From: Vicinamibacterales bacterium
Lineage (GTDB): Bacteria > Acidobacteriota > Vicinamibacteria > Vicinamibacterales > UBA2999
Assembly: GCA_041394705.1 (NCBI GenBank)
Contig: JAWKHS010000007.1
Span: 186,001-250,000 of the forward strand
Length of the DNA stretch: 64,000 bases
Direction of reading: 5' to 3'
The translations under genes and the position numbers were made by a program. Under the pieces are notes generated by a model. It was not told the origin of the DNA. It did not search any database and saw only the letters and a list, made by a program, of their open reading frames with translations. This document shows positions 44,259 to 53,506 of this stretch, in pieces (the stretch's first letter is position 1; every line of letters begins with the position of its first letter).

Positions 44259-45695
44259 TTACCGCCGGTCGTCCCGATCGTCGCGGTCGCCGTCGTCGTG
44301 GCCGCGGCGACCGTGGGGAATGGCGATCTCGATCGTGCGGTCGACCCCGCTCGCGGGGTGCTGGATGTTGACCCAGGCGCGGTGGGGGCTGTCCGGATCG
44401 AAGTAGAGGCCCGTGAACTCGGAGCCCGGCGTCCCGTTCGACGCCCAGCGGCCGATGCCCTCGCCCGGATCGGTCAGGTCGCCGTCCTTGTTGCGGTCGT
44501 AGGCGAACCAGATGTCGTCGTCGACGGCGCCGTTGCGGTCCTCGACGATGTAGATGTTGCCGTCGTGGTCGACGGCCAGGTTGTCCGGGTTGGCCAGCGC
44601 GCTCCCGACCGGGGCGCCCGTGGCCAGGTCGATCGTGTTGCGGTCGGCGAACACCGTGATCACCTGACGGTCGAGATCGAGGCGGTAGATCTCGTGCGTC
44701 GTGGTCGTCGTGACGTACAGGTGGTCACGGCCGCGCACCCGCTGGATCTGCAGGTCCTCGGGCCGCTGGTAGTCGGTGCCCTTGAAGACGGCCGCGTCGG
44801 CCGTCGCCCGCGCGTCCACCGACGTCACGCCGTTCGGGTCCGTGACGACGACCGCGCCGGGCAGGGCGTGGCCGAACCGGTCGGTCAGGGGAATCCACTC
44901 GTAGGCGCCGGTGGCGTTCGGCGTGGCGCCGTCGCCGACGCGGAGCACGGCCGTCTGGCCGGCCGAGAAGTACTCGGCCTTCCCGCTCATGACGCGGCCC
45001 ATGCTGGCCGCGGGCGTGTAGCGGTAGATCGCGCCGCCGTTCAGCTCGTCCACGAAGTACATGTGACCCCGGCCGTCGAACTGGATGCCCTCGTGCGAGG
45101 TCCTGGGCACGACGTTCCGGTGCACGAGGTCCGCGCCGCCGTTGCCGCCGGTCGTCGGCGCGCCGAAGATCGCGGGCGCGTCGAGCGGATTCCGCAGCTC
45201 GAACAGCCGGCCGTACGGCGAATTGGCGCCCCAGCTCTCCTCGGCGGTGATGAAGGTGCCCCAGGGCGTCCAGTACGACGCATCGAAGGACACGTTGCCG
45301 CGTACGTCAGGCGACGCGAACGGCGTCATCCAGAGCGTGTCGGTGGTCCCGTTCCGGAGATCGTGGCGTTGGATGCCGGCCTGGCCCGTCTCGAAGACCG
45401 TGAACAGGAAGCGGCCGCGGCGCCGGCCCGTCTCGTTCAGGGTGTTCATGTCCCAGTTGCCGGAGTTCGGGATTCCGGCGGCGAGCTGGGAAGCGCGGTC
45501 GGCGATCGATCGCTGCTCGAAGGCCGGGTTGCCGAGCGTGATGGGCTGGCTCTCGTCAGCGGTGGCACCCGCCGAAGCCGCGAGCGGCGTGAAGTCCGAG
45601 AACGTGAGGCCGCGGTCGTGGGCGCTCGCGATGATGCCCGTGGCGAGGACACCACCGGTGATCGCCGTCCACGTGCGTCCGGGTGACAGTCGCAT
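44259..45695 (-). CDS. PhoX/DUF839-like exported beta-propeller protein
   Basis: A 478-residue exported protein with an N-terminal hydrophobic segment (TWTAITGGVLATGIIASA). Motifs match the PhoX/DUF839 family: DASYWTPWGTFITAEESWG, RTSHEGIQFDGRGHMYFVDE, RPEDLQIQRVRGRDHLYV and NPDNLAVDHDGNIYIVEDRN, consistent with a six-bladed propeller having Ca/Fe-binding acidic residues. The tail is Asp/Arg/His-rich (HDDGDRDDRDDRR). PhoX proteins are alkaline phosphatases, but many DUF839 members are untested. ATG 45695 has a strong AGAGGAG site eight bases upstream and is preferred over GTG 45722. Confidence 0.83.
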   Translation of the reverse strand: MRLSPGRTWTAITGGVLATGIIASAHDRGLTFSDFTPLAASAGATADESQPITLGNPAFEQRSIADRASQLAAGIPNSGNWDMNTLNETGRRRGRFLFTVFETGQAGIQRHDLRNGTTDTLWMTPFASPDVRGNVSFDASYWTPWGTFITAEESWGANSPYGRLFELRNPLDAPAIFGAPTTGGNGGADLVHRNVVPRTSHEGIQFDGRGHMYFVDELNGGAIYRYTPAASMGRVMSGKAEYFSAGQTAVLRVGDGATPNATGAYEWIPLTDRFGHALPGAVVVTDPNGVTSVDARATADAAVFKGTDYQRPEDLQIQRVRGRDHLYVTTTTTHEIYRLDLDRQVITVFADRNTIDLATGAPVGSALANPDNLAVDHDGNIYIVEDRNGAVDDDIWFAYDRNKDGDLTDPGEGIGRWASNGTPGSEFTGLYFDPDSPHRAWVNIQHPASGVDRTIEIAIPHGRRGHDDGDRDDRDDRR

Positions 45696-45800
45696 ATCGA
45701 ATACTCCTCTTGGAATCCGCACACCGTCGTGCAGACCGAGTTGTACCGAGCGCGTGCGACGCGGCCGCGACCTCGACGTGACGCCGGCGAAAACGCGGGG

Positions 45801-46388
45801 TCAGGACTCGTGCTCGCCGGCCTGGAGGGCGTCCACGACGGGCAGCCCCGTGACCCGCGACACGGCCGCGGCGAGGGCGCGGATGCGGTCCGGCGCGTAT
45901 TCGAAGGCGACCTGAACCGGCCGCCCGGCCGCGCGGTCGAGATCGACCACGAGCGTCACCTGCGCGCGCGCCGGCTGACGCGCGCGGGAGGAGCGCCTGG
46001 GCAGGTGGCTGCGCATCCGCACGGTCGTGAACGCGGGAAGGGCGTGCACCCGCGTCACGGGCAGGCCGAAGTGGCTCACCGTCTCCTCGACGTGCCCGTC
46101 GATCCGGCGTACGCGCACGGTGCGGAGGCGCGTCAGGGCATCGGCGGGCCACGCGAAGACGCCCCCGAACACCACCAGCAGCAGGACCATGGGCAGGTAG
46201 CCGGAGGGCGTCCCGAGCGTCCCGGCCCGCGCGTGCGACGAGAGGAGGAGCCAGACGCCGTACCAGAGATAGGCCGCGACGGCCAGGAATGGCAGGCTGA
46301 TGACGACGTTCGCGATCCGGCGGCGCTCGCGGACGACCAGCCCCCCGGGGCCTTCGTCCACGGAGAAGTGCGGGCTGTCGGGCGTCAC
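45801..46388 (-). CDS. Small two-helix membrane protein, unknown function
   Basis: A 195-residue protein with two hydrophobic helices (about 26-48 and 64-82) and a soluble C-terminal part rich in Arg and Val that may form a small beta domain (ALTRLRTVRVRRIDGHVEE ... VTLVVDLDRAAGRPVQV). I recognise no family. It starts at GTG 46388, 16 nt after the MATE gene stop, so the two are probably co-transcribed. Confidence 0.6.
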   Translation of the reverse strand: MTPDSPHFSVDEGPGGLVVRERRRIANVVISLPFLAVAAYLWYGVWLLLSSHARAGTLGTPSGYLPMVLLLVVFGGVFAWPADALTRLRTVRVRRIDGHVEETVSHFGLPVTRVHALPAFTTVRMRSHLPRRSSRARQPARAQVTLVVDLDRAAGRPVQVAFEYAPDRIRALAAAVSRVTGLPVVDALQAGEHES

Positions 46389-46404
46389 GACGTCAGCGGA
46401 CGGG

Positions 46405-47808
46405 CTACGACGCGGGCGCCGGCCGCGCCGGCTCCATGTCCACCTTGATCTCGCGCCAGCGGCCCTGCCGGAACCTGAGGAACGACAGCGCGCTCCTGGT
46501 GAAGTGGCCGAGCACGATCGCCAGCCAGATGTCCTGCGGGTGCAGCGGGCGCATGCTCTGCAGGGCCGCGCACAAGCCGAGCGGAATCGCGATCTGCGAG
46601 ACGAGAGTGATGTAGAGGGGGCTCTTCGTGTCGCCCGTGCCCTGGAGGCCGCCGGTGAAGGTGAGGGCCGTGCTGATGAAGAAGCCGGACACGGCCAGGA
46701 AGCGCAGGAGCTGCTTCGCGATGTCGGCGACCGTGCCCTCGGTGGCGCCGAAGATCCCGAGCAGCGGAATCGGGATCGCGATGAACATGAGGCCGACCGT
46801 GGCGGCCACCATCAGGCCGATGCGGGCCGCGGTGAAGACGCCGTGCAGCGCGCGGTCCGGCTTGCCGGCGCCGAGGTTCTGGCCGGCGATCGTGGCGGCG
46901 GCGCCCATCAGTCCCACCGACGTCCACGTGATCATCGAGAACAGCTCGGTGTAGCAGATCGTGTAGGCGGCCTGGGCCGCGGCGCTGTGCTCGAGGCTGC
47001 CGATGAAGCGCAGCAGCATCACGCCGCCGATGTTCATGGCGATGCCCTGGACCCCCGTGGGGAGGCCGAAGCGGTACAGCGAGCGGATCACGGTCCAGTC
47101 GGGACGCGTGCACGTCGCGCGGGTGAAGTGGACCACGAGCTTGTTCGTGAACAGCAGCCAGAGCGCGTACCCGCTGACGGCCGCCGCCGCGATCGACGTG
47201 CCCATCGCGGACCCGGCGGTGCCGTACCGTGGGATCAGGATCACGTTCAAGACGAGGTTCAGGACGGTCAGGGTGACGCCCAGCCGCAGAGGCGTCTTGG
47301 CGTCGCCGGCAGCCCGCAGCGCCGCCGATAGCATGTAGAACAGCAGCATGCCGATGCTGAACACGAAGTTGATGCGCAGGAACGGCAGCGCCTGGGCCCG
47401 GACCTCCGGGGCCGCGTTCACCAGCGTGAGCAGCCAGGGCGTGGTGAAGTAGCCGATCGGCGCGAGGATGGCGAACATCCCGATGGCCGTGATGAACGCC
47501 TGGTAGACGACCGTGTTCACCTTCTCGTGATCGCCGGCGCCGGCGTAGCGGGCGACGAGCACGGCCTGGCCGGTGAAGATCGAGGCCATGAACACGATCA
47601 CGACGAGGAAGATCTGCCAGGCCACGCCGATGCCGGCATTGGCCTCGTAGCCCATCATGTTCCCGACGAGCGCGTGGTCCACGACGCCCTGGAGCCCGGA
47701 CACCAGGTTCTGGAGCATGGTGGGCCAGGCCAGCTTCCAGACCGCGGGGCCGAGCGGGCCGTCCACGAGCGAGCGGTCGAACTTCCTGGTGGGGGTGGAA
47801 CCGGACAT
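46405..47808 (-). CDS. MATE family efflux transporter
   Basis: A 467-residue inner-membrane protein with 12 predicted helices and the two-bundle MATE layout. Typical segments: KLAWPTMLQNLVSGLQGVVDHALVG at helix 1, INFVFSIGMLLFYMLSAALRAAGDAKTPLRLG in the first half, and VSGFFISTALTFTGGLQGTGDTKSPLYI in the second. It would export cationic drugs or metabolites in exchange for Na+ or H+. Start ATG 47808, with a TACAAT box 14 nt upstream. Confidence 0.9.
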   Translation of the reverse strand: MSGSTPTRKFDRSLVDGPLGPAVWKLAWPTMLQNLVSGLQGVVDHALVGNMMGYEANAGIGVAWQIFLVVIVFMASIFTGQAVLVARYAGAGDHEKVNTVVYQAFITAIGMFAILAPIGYFTTPWLLTLVNAAPEVRAQALPFLRINFVFSIGMLLFYMLSAALRAAGDAKTPLRLGVTLTVLNLVLNVILIPRYGTAGSAMGTSIAAAAVSGYALWLLFTNKLVVHFTRATCTRPDWTVIRSLYRFGLPTGVQGIAMNIGGVMLLRFIGSLEHSAAAQAAYTICYTELFSMITWTSVGLMGAAATIAGQNLGAGKPDRALHGVFTAARIGLMVAATVGLMFIAIPIPLLGIFGATEGTVADIAKQLLRFLAVSGFFISTALTFTGGLQGTGDTKSPLYITLVSQIAIPLGLCAALQSMRPLHPQDIWLAIVLGHFTRSALSFLRFRQGRWREIKVDMEPARPAPAS

Positions 47809-47821
47809 CGGGAACCGTGGG

Positions 47822-47827
47822 ATTGTA
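47822..47827 (-). promoter_or_regulatory. Candidate -10 box (TACAAT) of the MATE gene
   Basis: TACAAT on the minus strand only 13 bases before the ATG; if used, the transcript would have a very short leader. No -35 match. Confidence 0.3.
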
Positions 47828-47878
47828 CCTGGGGCCGGGGACGCCGGTCGGGAATCGGCGGGGGCGCGTGCGCCCGTG

Positions 47879-49777
47879 TCAGACGTCGAGCTCCTGGGCG
47901 TCCTCGGCGCGTTCCATGATGAAGCGGAAGCGGGCCGACGCGTCCTTGCCCATCAGTTCGTTCATCACGCGGTCCGTCACCAGCTGATCAGCGACGTCCA
48001 CGCGGAGGAGACGGCGGGTGCGGGGGTTGAGCGTGGTGTCCCACAGCACCTTGGGCATCATCTCGCCGAGTCCCTTGAACCGCGTGATCTCGGGCGTGGC
48101 GCGCCCCGTCTTCTGGCGGAGGATCTGCTCCTTGTGCGCCTCGTCGAGCGCCCAGAACGTCTCCTTGCCGATGTCGATCCGGTAGAGCGGCGGCTGCGCC
48201 AGGTACACCCGCCCCGACGACAGCAGCTGCGGCAGGTGGCGGTACAGGAAGGTCAGCAGCAGGGTCGCGATGTGGTGGCCATCGGAGTCCGCGTCGGCCA
48301 GGATGATCACCTTCCCGTAGCGCATCCGCGACAGGTCGAACGACTTCCCGACGCCGCAGCCGAGGGCGGTCACGAGGTCCGCGAGCTCCTTGTTCTCGAG
48401 CACCTTGGCGGTGGAGACCCCCTCGGTGTTGAGCACCTTCCCGCGCAGCGGCAGGATGGCCTGGCGGGCGCGGTCCCGCCCCTGCTTCGCCGAGCCGCCG
48501 GCGGAATCGCCCTCGACCACGAAGAGCTCGCTCGCGACGGAGCCGGGCTGCGTGCAGTCGGCCAGCTTGCCCGGCAGGTTCACCCGGCCCGCCGTGGGCC
48601 CCTTGCGGACGACGTCCTGCTGGGCCGCCCGGCTCGCCTCGCGCGCCCGCGCGGCCAGGATGATCCGGGCGACGATGCCCTCGGCGATCGAGATGTTCGT
48701 GTTGAGCCAGTGCTCGAGGGCCGGGCGCACGAAGCCGTCCACCACGGCGGCCACCTCGGGGTTGTTGAGCCGGTCCTTGGTCTGCCCCTGGAACTGCGGT
48801 TCGGCGATGAACACGGACAGGATCCCGGTGAGCCCCTCCCGGATGTCCTCGGCCGTGAGCGCCACCCCCTTCGGCGACAGGTTGTGGGTCTCGATGAAGT
48901 TCCGCACGGCCTTGCCGAGGCCGGCGCGCAGCCCGTTCTCGTGGGTCCCGCCCGAGCCGGTCGGGATGCCGTTCACGTAGCTCCGCAGGTGTTCGTCGGT
49001 GGACTCGGTCCACTGCAGCACGAGCTCGAGCCGCACGCCGTTCTCGCGCGCGAGCTGGAACGCGAGGTCGTGCACGGGCCGGCTCGACCGCTCCGCGAGG
49101 ATCTTCCGCAGGAAGTCGCCCAGTCCGTCCTCGTGCTGGAAGGTCTGCTTCGTGCCGGTGGTCTGGTCGTCGAAGGTGACCTTGACGCCCTTGTGGAGGA
49201 AGCTCGCCACCTCCAGGCGGTCTCGGATGACCTGGGGATCGAACTCGACCTTCGGGAAGATCGTGGGATCGGGCCGGAAGGTGACGGTGGTGCCGGAACC
49301 ACGCGCGGGGCCGACCTTCTTCAGCCCGCTCACGGGCTTGCCCTGCTTGAACTGCATCTCCCACTGCGCGCCGTCGCGCCGGACGGTGGCCGTGAGCTCG
49401 CGGGACAGCGCGTTCACCACGCTGGCGCCGACGCCGTGGAGGCCGCCCGCGGTCTTGTAGTTCCCCTGCTCGAACTTCCCGCCGGCATGGAGGACCGTGA
49501 ACACCACTTCGAGGGCGCTCTTCTTCTGTCCCGGCAGGTTGTCCACCGGGATGCCGCGCCCGTCGTCGGCGATCGTGACGGCGGATCCGTCGGCGTGCAG
49601 CGTCACGGCAATCGACGACGCGTGGCCGTTCATGGCCTCGTCGATCGAGTTGTCGAGCACCTCCCAGACCAGGTGGTGGAGGCCGGCCGAGCCGACGCCT
49701 CCGATGTACATGCCCGGGCGCTTGCGGACGGGCTCGAGGCCTTCGAGGACCTGGATGTTCTTCGCGGTGTAGGACAT
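47879..49777 (-). CDS. parE: Type IIA DNA topoisomerase subunit B (ParE/GyrB)
   Basis: A 632-residue ATPase subunit. GHKL ATPase motifs: VLDNSIDEAMNG, IADDGRGIPVD and GGLHGVGASVVNALS. The TOPRIM domain has ELFVVEGDSAGGSAKQGRDR, PLRGKVLNTE and ILADADSDGHHI, followed by FKGLGEMMPKVLWDTTLNP. The length matches ParE (about 630) but also short GyrB proteins, and the matching A subunit is not in the window, so topoisomerase IV versus gyrase is unresolved; ParE is preferred from the DNSIDEAM and ERAEDAQELDV ends. Start ATG 49777. Confidence 0.9.
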   Translation of the reverse strand: MSYTAKNIQVLEGLEPVRKRPGMYIGGVGSAGLHHLVWEVLDNSIDEAMNGHASSIAVTLHADGSAVTIADDGRGIPVDNLPGQKKSALEVVFTVLHAGGKFEQGNYKTAGGLHGVGASVVNALSRELTATVRRDGAQWEMQFKQGKPVSGLKKVGPARGSGTTVTFRPDPTIFPKVEFDPQVIRDRLEVASFLHKGVKVTFDDQTTGTKQTFQHEDGLGDFLRKILAERSSRPVHDLAFQLARENGVRLELVLQWTESTDEHLRSYVNGIPTGSGGTHENGLRAGLGKAVRNFIETHNLSPKGVALTAEDIREGLTGILSVFIAEPQFQGQTKDRLNNPEVAAVVDGFVRPALEHWLNTNISIAEGIVARIILAARAREASRAAQQDVVRKGPTAGRVNLPGKLADCTQPGSVASELFVVEGDSAGGSAKQGRDRARQAILPLRGKVLNTEGVSTAKVLENKELADLVTALGCGVGKSFDLSRMRYGKVIILADADSDGHHIATLLLTFLYRHLPQLLSSGRVYLAQPPLYRIDIGKETFWALDEAHKEQILRQKTGRATPEITRFKGLGEMMPKVLWDTTLNPRTRRLLRVDVADQLVTDRVMNELMGKDASARFRFIMERAEDAQELDV

Positions 49778-49848
49778 GCGGGGCGGCCCGGACGCTACGA
49801 GGGACCCCTGTCGGCTCGCGCGCGCCGGGGCACGGCGGACGGCCTCCG

Positions 49849-49854
49849 ATTATA
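49849..49854 (-). promoter_or_regulatory. Consensus -10 box (TATAAT) of parE
   Basis: Perfect TATAAT on the minus strand 71 nt upstream of the ATG, inside the GC-rich 192-bp divergent gap; the -35 position reads CCCAGC. Confidence 0.45.
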
Positions 49855-49969
49855 GCCGCCGCGCGGCACCCGCTGGGCCCGCGCCGGCCGGACGGCGACG
49901 GCCGCCGAGCGCTGTTCCTGCGGCGTCGCCGGTGACAACTGCGGCACGGGCCGGGAGTATGGTGCCGGC

Positions 49970-50368
49970 GTGGAGCGGCCCCCGCTCGTTGCGGCGTGGG
50001 TACTCCTCGGCGTCGTCCTGGCCGGGGCGTGGATGGTGGTGTCGTCGCGATCCAGCGCCGGCGACGGCGGCCCCGCGGCGGGCCGGCTGCCGATGGTCAG
50101 GCGCCAGGCCGACCCGTTCGCGCGGTGGACGATCACAGAGCAGTTCGCGGCCCAGCACGTGATCGTGCTGCAAGTGGAGACCCGGAGGCTCGACGAAGCC
50201 CCCGCGATCGCCCGCCGCATCGCCGAGCCCCTGCAGAGCGGCTACTCGGAGGTGCTCATCTACTTCCATCGTCCCGGCCGCCCCGATGCGCTTCCCCCGC
50301 GCCGGGTGCAGTGGTCGCCGGCGGCGGGGTATGTGGAGACGAACTACGAGAACGGGGCCCGGGACTAG
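49970..50368 (+). CDS. Hypothetical protein with N-terminal membrane anchor
   Basis: A 132-residue protein with one hydrophobic helix at residues 7-25 (AAWVLLGVVLAGAWMVV), a short linker and a compact alpha/beta domain (ITEQFAAQHVIVLQVETRR ... YSEVLIYFHRPGR) that ends in ETNYEN. I recognise no family. The topology suggests a periplasmic domain tethered to the inner membrane. It starts at GTG 49970, divergent from parE. Confidence 0.6.
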   Translation: MERPPLVAAWVLLGVVLAGAWMVVSSRSSAGDGGPAAGRLPMVRRQADPFARWTITEQFAAQHVIVLQVETRRLDEAPAIARRIAEPLQSGYSEVLIYFHRPGRPDALPPRRVQWSPAAGYVETNYENGARD

Positions 50369-50482
50369 GGGCTCGGGGCCGGGCATGGCGCCTTCACGCG
50401 CAGGCGTCCAGGTCCGGCCGTGATTCGTGATCGCGCGCCGATTTTCGGCATGCCGGGACCCAGGACCCGAGCCCCGAGTCCC
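50361..50482. repeat. Long inverted repeat between convergent genes
   Basis: GGGACTAGGGGCTCGGG (50361-50377) and its inverted partner (50466-50482) match at 16 of 17 positions across an 88-nt loop. The left arm includes the stop codon of the hypothetical gene and the right arm ends ten bases before the stop of the NYN gene. Inside the loop lies the palindrome CGGCATGCCG (50446-50455). A shared transcription-end structure is the simplest reading. Confidence 0.6.
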
Positions 50483-50491
50483 GGCCTGCTC

Positions 50492-52048
50492 CTACCCCTT
50501 CGGCTTCCGGCGAGCCGGAGCCCGGCGCGTGCCGGTCGTGGTCTTGCGGGCGCGCTTGGGACGCTCGGCGGCGTCCTCGGCGCTCATCGTGCGCCGCGGG
50601 CCGCGCTTCACCCCACGGGCCACGGGGCCGGCGCTGATCGGCTCCTTGGCGCTGCCGGGCGCGAAGAACTTCGACTGGTCGTCCTCCGGCTCGAGGTCGT
50701 CGGGCACGATGGGCGCGATCTGGACCGGGATGTCGTCGAGCGCCGCGTCCTGAGACTCGCCGCTGTCGTCGCCGTCCTTCTCGTCGTCGTCGCCGATCAC
50801 CCAGCCGAGCGTCACGCTCTTCGGGCGGTACACGTTGGCCAGCGAAGGCGGCGCGGGCGGCTGCCCCTCGGCCTCGGCAGGTGACGGAGCGGCCGATGGG
50901 GCCGCGCTCGACGCCCCGCCGGCGCCGAACACGCGCAGGCCGCCCTGGCGGTCGCGCTCGAGTTTCACGAGCCCTTCCTTCTGGCAGGCCCGCATCAGGT
51001 CCACGATCGATCCGTACTTCCGGTCGTCGAAGTCCGGGTGGCTGGCGCGGATGAACTGCTTGATCTGGCGGAGGTACATCGGCCAGCGCGGGGGCTGCGG
51101 CGGATCGGCGAGGAGCGCGCGCACCAGCTCGACGCCGTCCTGGATGGCCGCCTGCGTCGCCGGGTCGAGCTCGCGCGGGCCGCGAGACGGCGCGGGCGCG
51201 GGCGCCGGGGCGCCGTCTGCAGCGGGCGCAGGCGCGGCGCCGGCCGCGGCCGCCTCGCCGGCGGTGACGATGGCGTCGGCCATGGCCGCGCCGGTCTCGC
51301 TGAGCTCCACGAGCGTGCTGCGGCCCGTGTGCTTGAGCAGCACGATGCCCTTCTCGGCGAGCTTCTCCGCGAAGTCGCGGAAGCTCGTCACGCCGTAGTC
51401 GCGTTCGGAGAACGACGAGTCGAGCTGCAGCAGCGTGCTCTTGAGCAGGCCGAGCTGCGGCGTCACCTCGCGGTCGGCGAGCACCTTCAGCGCGCGGCGC
51501 ACCAGCGGCACCACGCCGTCGATGTTCATGGCCTGGCCCACGCCCGCCGGCCGCGAGCGATCGGCGGCGACGCGCGGCGCGCTCCGGGCGACGTTCTCGT
51601 AGGCGATGAACTCGGTGCAGTTCTTCTGCATCACCTGGCTGGTGAACTGCCGGCCGCCCACCACGAACACCTTCTTGTCGTACTGCTTGAGCTTCTCGAC
51701 GAGGGTGATGAAGTCGGAGTCGCCGCCGACGATCACGAAGGCGTTGATGTGGTCGTGCGTGAACGCCATCTCCAGCGCGTCGAGCGCCAGGTTGATGTCG
51801 GCGCCGTTCTTGTCGCCGCCGGGCGTCATGACGCGCTGCACGAGCCGGACGGCGTGATTCGACATCGCGCGGCCGTAGTCGCCGCGCTTCCAGTCGCCGT
51901 AGGCGACCTTCGTGATGATCTCGCCACGTTCCTTGATGGCCTCGAGCACGGCGCCGATGTCGAAGCCGAGACCGAGCGTGTTCTTCACGCCAATCTCGAT
52001 GTTGTCGAAGTCGATGAAGACGGCAATCTTGAGTCGTTCGTCGGACAT
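50492..52048 (-). CDS. NYN-domain (PIN-like) nuclease with two OST-HTH/LOTUS domains
   Basis: A 518-residue predicted RNA-acting protein. Residues 1-150 are a NYN domain with the acidic metal site: VFIDFDNIEIG, NGADINLALDALEMAF and IVGGDSDFITLVEKLK. Residues about 170-255 and 300-375 are two LOTUS/OST-HTH domains (VVPLVRRALKVL...YGVTSFRDFAEKL; GVELVRALLADPP...YGSIVDLMRACQKEGLVKL), known to bind RNA, including G-rich RNA. The tail is acidic and then strongly basic (RARKTTTGTRRAPARRKPKG). ATG 52048 has AAGGA upstream. It follows the MBOAT gene by 24 bp. Confidence 0.87.
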   Translation of the reverse strand: MSDERLKIAVFIDFDNIEIGVKNTLGLGFDIGAVLEAIKERGEIITKVAYGDWKRGDYGRAMSNHAVRLVQRVMTPGGDKNGADINLALDALEMAFTHDHINAFVIVGGDSDFITLVEKLKQYDKKVFVVGGRQFTSQVMQKNCTEFIAYENVARSAPRVAADRSRPAGVGQAMNIDGVVPLVRRALKVLADREVTPQLGLLKSTLLQLDSSFSERDYGVTSFRDFAEKLAEKGIVLLKHTGRSTLVELSETGAAMADAIVTAGEAAAAGAAPAPAADGAPAPAPAPSRGPRELDPATQAAIQDGVELVRALLADPPQPPRWPMYLRQIKQFIRASHPDFDDRKYGSIVDLMRACQKEGLVKLERDRQGGLRVFGAGGASSAAPSAAPSPAEAEGQPPAPPSLANVYRPKSVTLGWVIGDDDEKDGDDSGESQDAALDDIPVQIAPIVPDDLEPEDDQSKFFAPGSAKEPISAGPVARGVKRGPRRTMSAEDAAERPKRARKTTTGTRRAPARRKPKG

Positions 52049-52072
52049 GAGCAGTTCCTTGGAGTCAGTACC

Positions 52073-53506
52073 TCAGAAGGCGAAGTAGATGAAGTCGAGC
52101 GACGTGGTGCTGCGCAGCACCAGCGTCAGGGACGCGAGCACTCCGACACCGGCCGCCTGCACGCCTGCGAGGCGGAGGCCGGTGAGCCGGGATTCGAGCC
52201 ACGCCACCGGCAGCACCCCACGCTCGCGTGCGAGGGCCCAGAGATCGTGGACGAAGAGGGGCAGCGACCAGGTCGCCGCCAGGGCGAAGAGGTGGAGGCC
52301 GATCGCGGCCTCGTCCTCCATGGTGGTGTACGGCGTGAGCCGCACGAAGTGGCCGAGGAACTCGGCGTTGGTCTCGCGGAAGAAGAGCCATCCGGCCATC
52401 ATCGCGATCCAGGTCAGCGCGATCTGCACCGGCGCCAGCGGTCCCGGCCAGTGTTCGGGCAGCGACAGCGCCCGGCCGATCGTGCGCGTGGTCCACACGA
52501 GCACGCCGTGGTAGAAGCCCCAGATGACGTAGTTCCAGCTGGCACCGTGCCAGAACCCCGACACGAGGAACGTCGTCACCAGCGTGCAGCCGGCCACGAG
52601 CGCACGGCCGCGGTTGCCCCCGAGCGGGATGTAGACGTAGTCGCGGAACCACGTCGAGAGGGAGATGTGCCAGCGGCGCCAGAAGTCCGACGGGCTGTGG
52701 GCGATGTAGGGGTGGTTGAAGTTGAGGACGAGCTCGAACCCGAACCATCGCGCCACGCCGCGCGCGATGTCCGAATAGGCCGAGAAGTCCGCGTAGATCT
52801 GCATGCCGAACGCGAAGACGCCCGCCCACAGCACCTCGAAGGCCGGATCCTGCTGCGCGAACACGCGGTTGGCCACGATGCCGACGTTGTCGGCCACCAC
52901 CAGCTTCTTGAACAGTCCCCACACGACCAGCACGGCGCCGTGCCTGGCCGCCGTGGCGTCCCACACGCGCGGCCGCTCCACCTGCGCCAGGAGATTCCGG
53001 GCGCGCATGATCGGACCCGCCACGAGGTGCGGGAAGAAGGCGACGAACAGCGCGAAGTCCACGGCGTTGCGGCGCGCGTGCATCTCGCCCTTGTACACGT
53101 CCACCGTGTAGCTGAGCGCCTGGAACGTGTAGAACGAGATGCCCGCCGGCAGCGCCACCTGCAGCAGCGGCATGGCCACGTCGAGCCCCACCGTCGCGAG
53201 CACGTCGTGGACGTTCTCGACGAAGAAGTTGAAGTACTTGAAGACCCCGAGCATGCCCAGGTTGGCCGTGAGGCTCGCTCCCAGGTAGAGGCCCTTGCGG
53301 GAGGGGTCGTCTTCCATCCGCTGGCCGGCCCAGTAGTCCACCGTGGTCGACACGAGCATGATGGCCACGAACCAGGGGTGGACCCAGCCGTAGAAGACGT
53401 AGCTCGCGCCCAGCAGCAGGAGGTTCTGTCCCCGGTGCGGCAGGCGCCAGTACAGCGTGACCACGATCGCGAAGAACGCGGCGAAGTCGAGGCTGTGGAA
53501 GATCAT
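52073..53506 (-). CDS. MBOAT family O-acyltransferase (AlgI-like)
   Basis: A 477-residue polytopic membrane acyltransferase. Diagnostic motifs: VFKYFNFFVEN, PAGISFYTFQALSYTVDVY, FFPHLVAGPIMR, the DFWRRWHISLSTWFRDYVYIPLGGNRG block and the catalytic His in SGFWHGASWNYVIWGFYHG. It moves acetyl groups across the inner membrane for O-acetylation of a surface polymer. The ATG overlaps the stop of the SGNH gene (ATGA), the usual pairing of AlgI-type with AlgJ/AlgX-type proteins. Confidence 0.92.
   Translation of the reverse strand: MIFHSLDFAAFFAIVVTLYWRLPHRGQNLLLLGASYVFYGWVHPWFVAIMLVSTTVDYWAGQRMEDDPSRKGLYLGASLTANLGMLGVFKYFNFFVENVHDVLATVGLDVAMPLLQVALPAGISFYTFQALSYTVDVYKGEMHARRNAVDFALFVAFFPHLVAGPIMRARNLLAQVERPRVWDATAARHGAVLVVWGLFKKLVVADNVGIVANRVFAQQDPAFEVLWAGVFAFGMQIYADFSAYSDIARGVARWFGFELVLNFNHPYIAHSPSDFWRRWHISLSTWFRDYVYIPLGGNRGRALVAGCTLVTTFLVSGFWHGASWNYVIWGFYHGVLVWTTRTIGRALSLPEHWPGPLAPVQIALTWIAMMAGWLFFRETNAEFLGHFVRLTPYTTMEDEAAIGLHLFALAATWSLPLFVHDLWALARERGVLPVAWLESRLTGLRLAGVQAAGVGVLASLTLVLRSTTSLDFIYFAF

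Noticed and set aside
47879..49777. Firm assignment as GyrB
   Set aside because: Length and several motifs fit both GyrB and ParE. Without the partner A subunit or a second copy the choice cannot be settled by reading.
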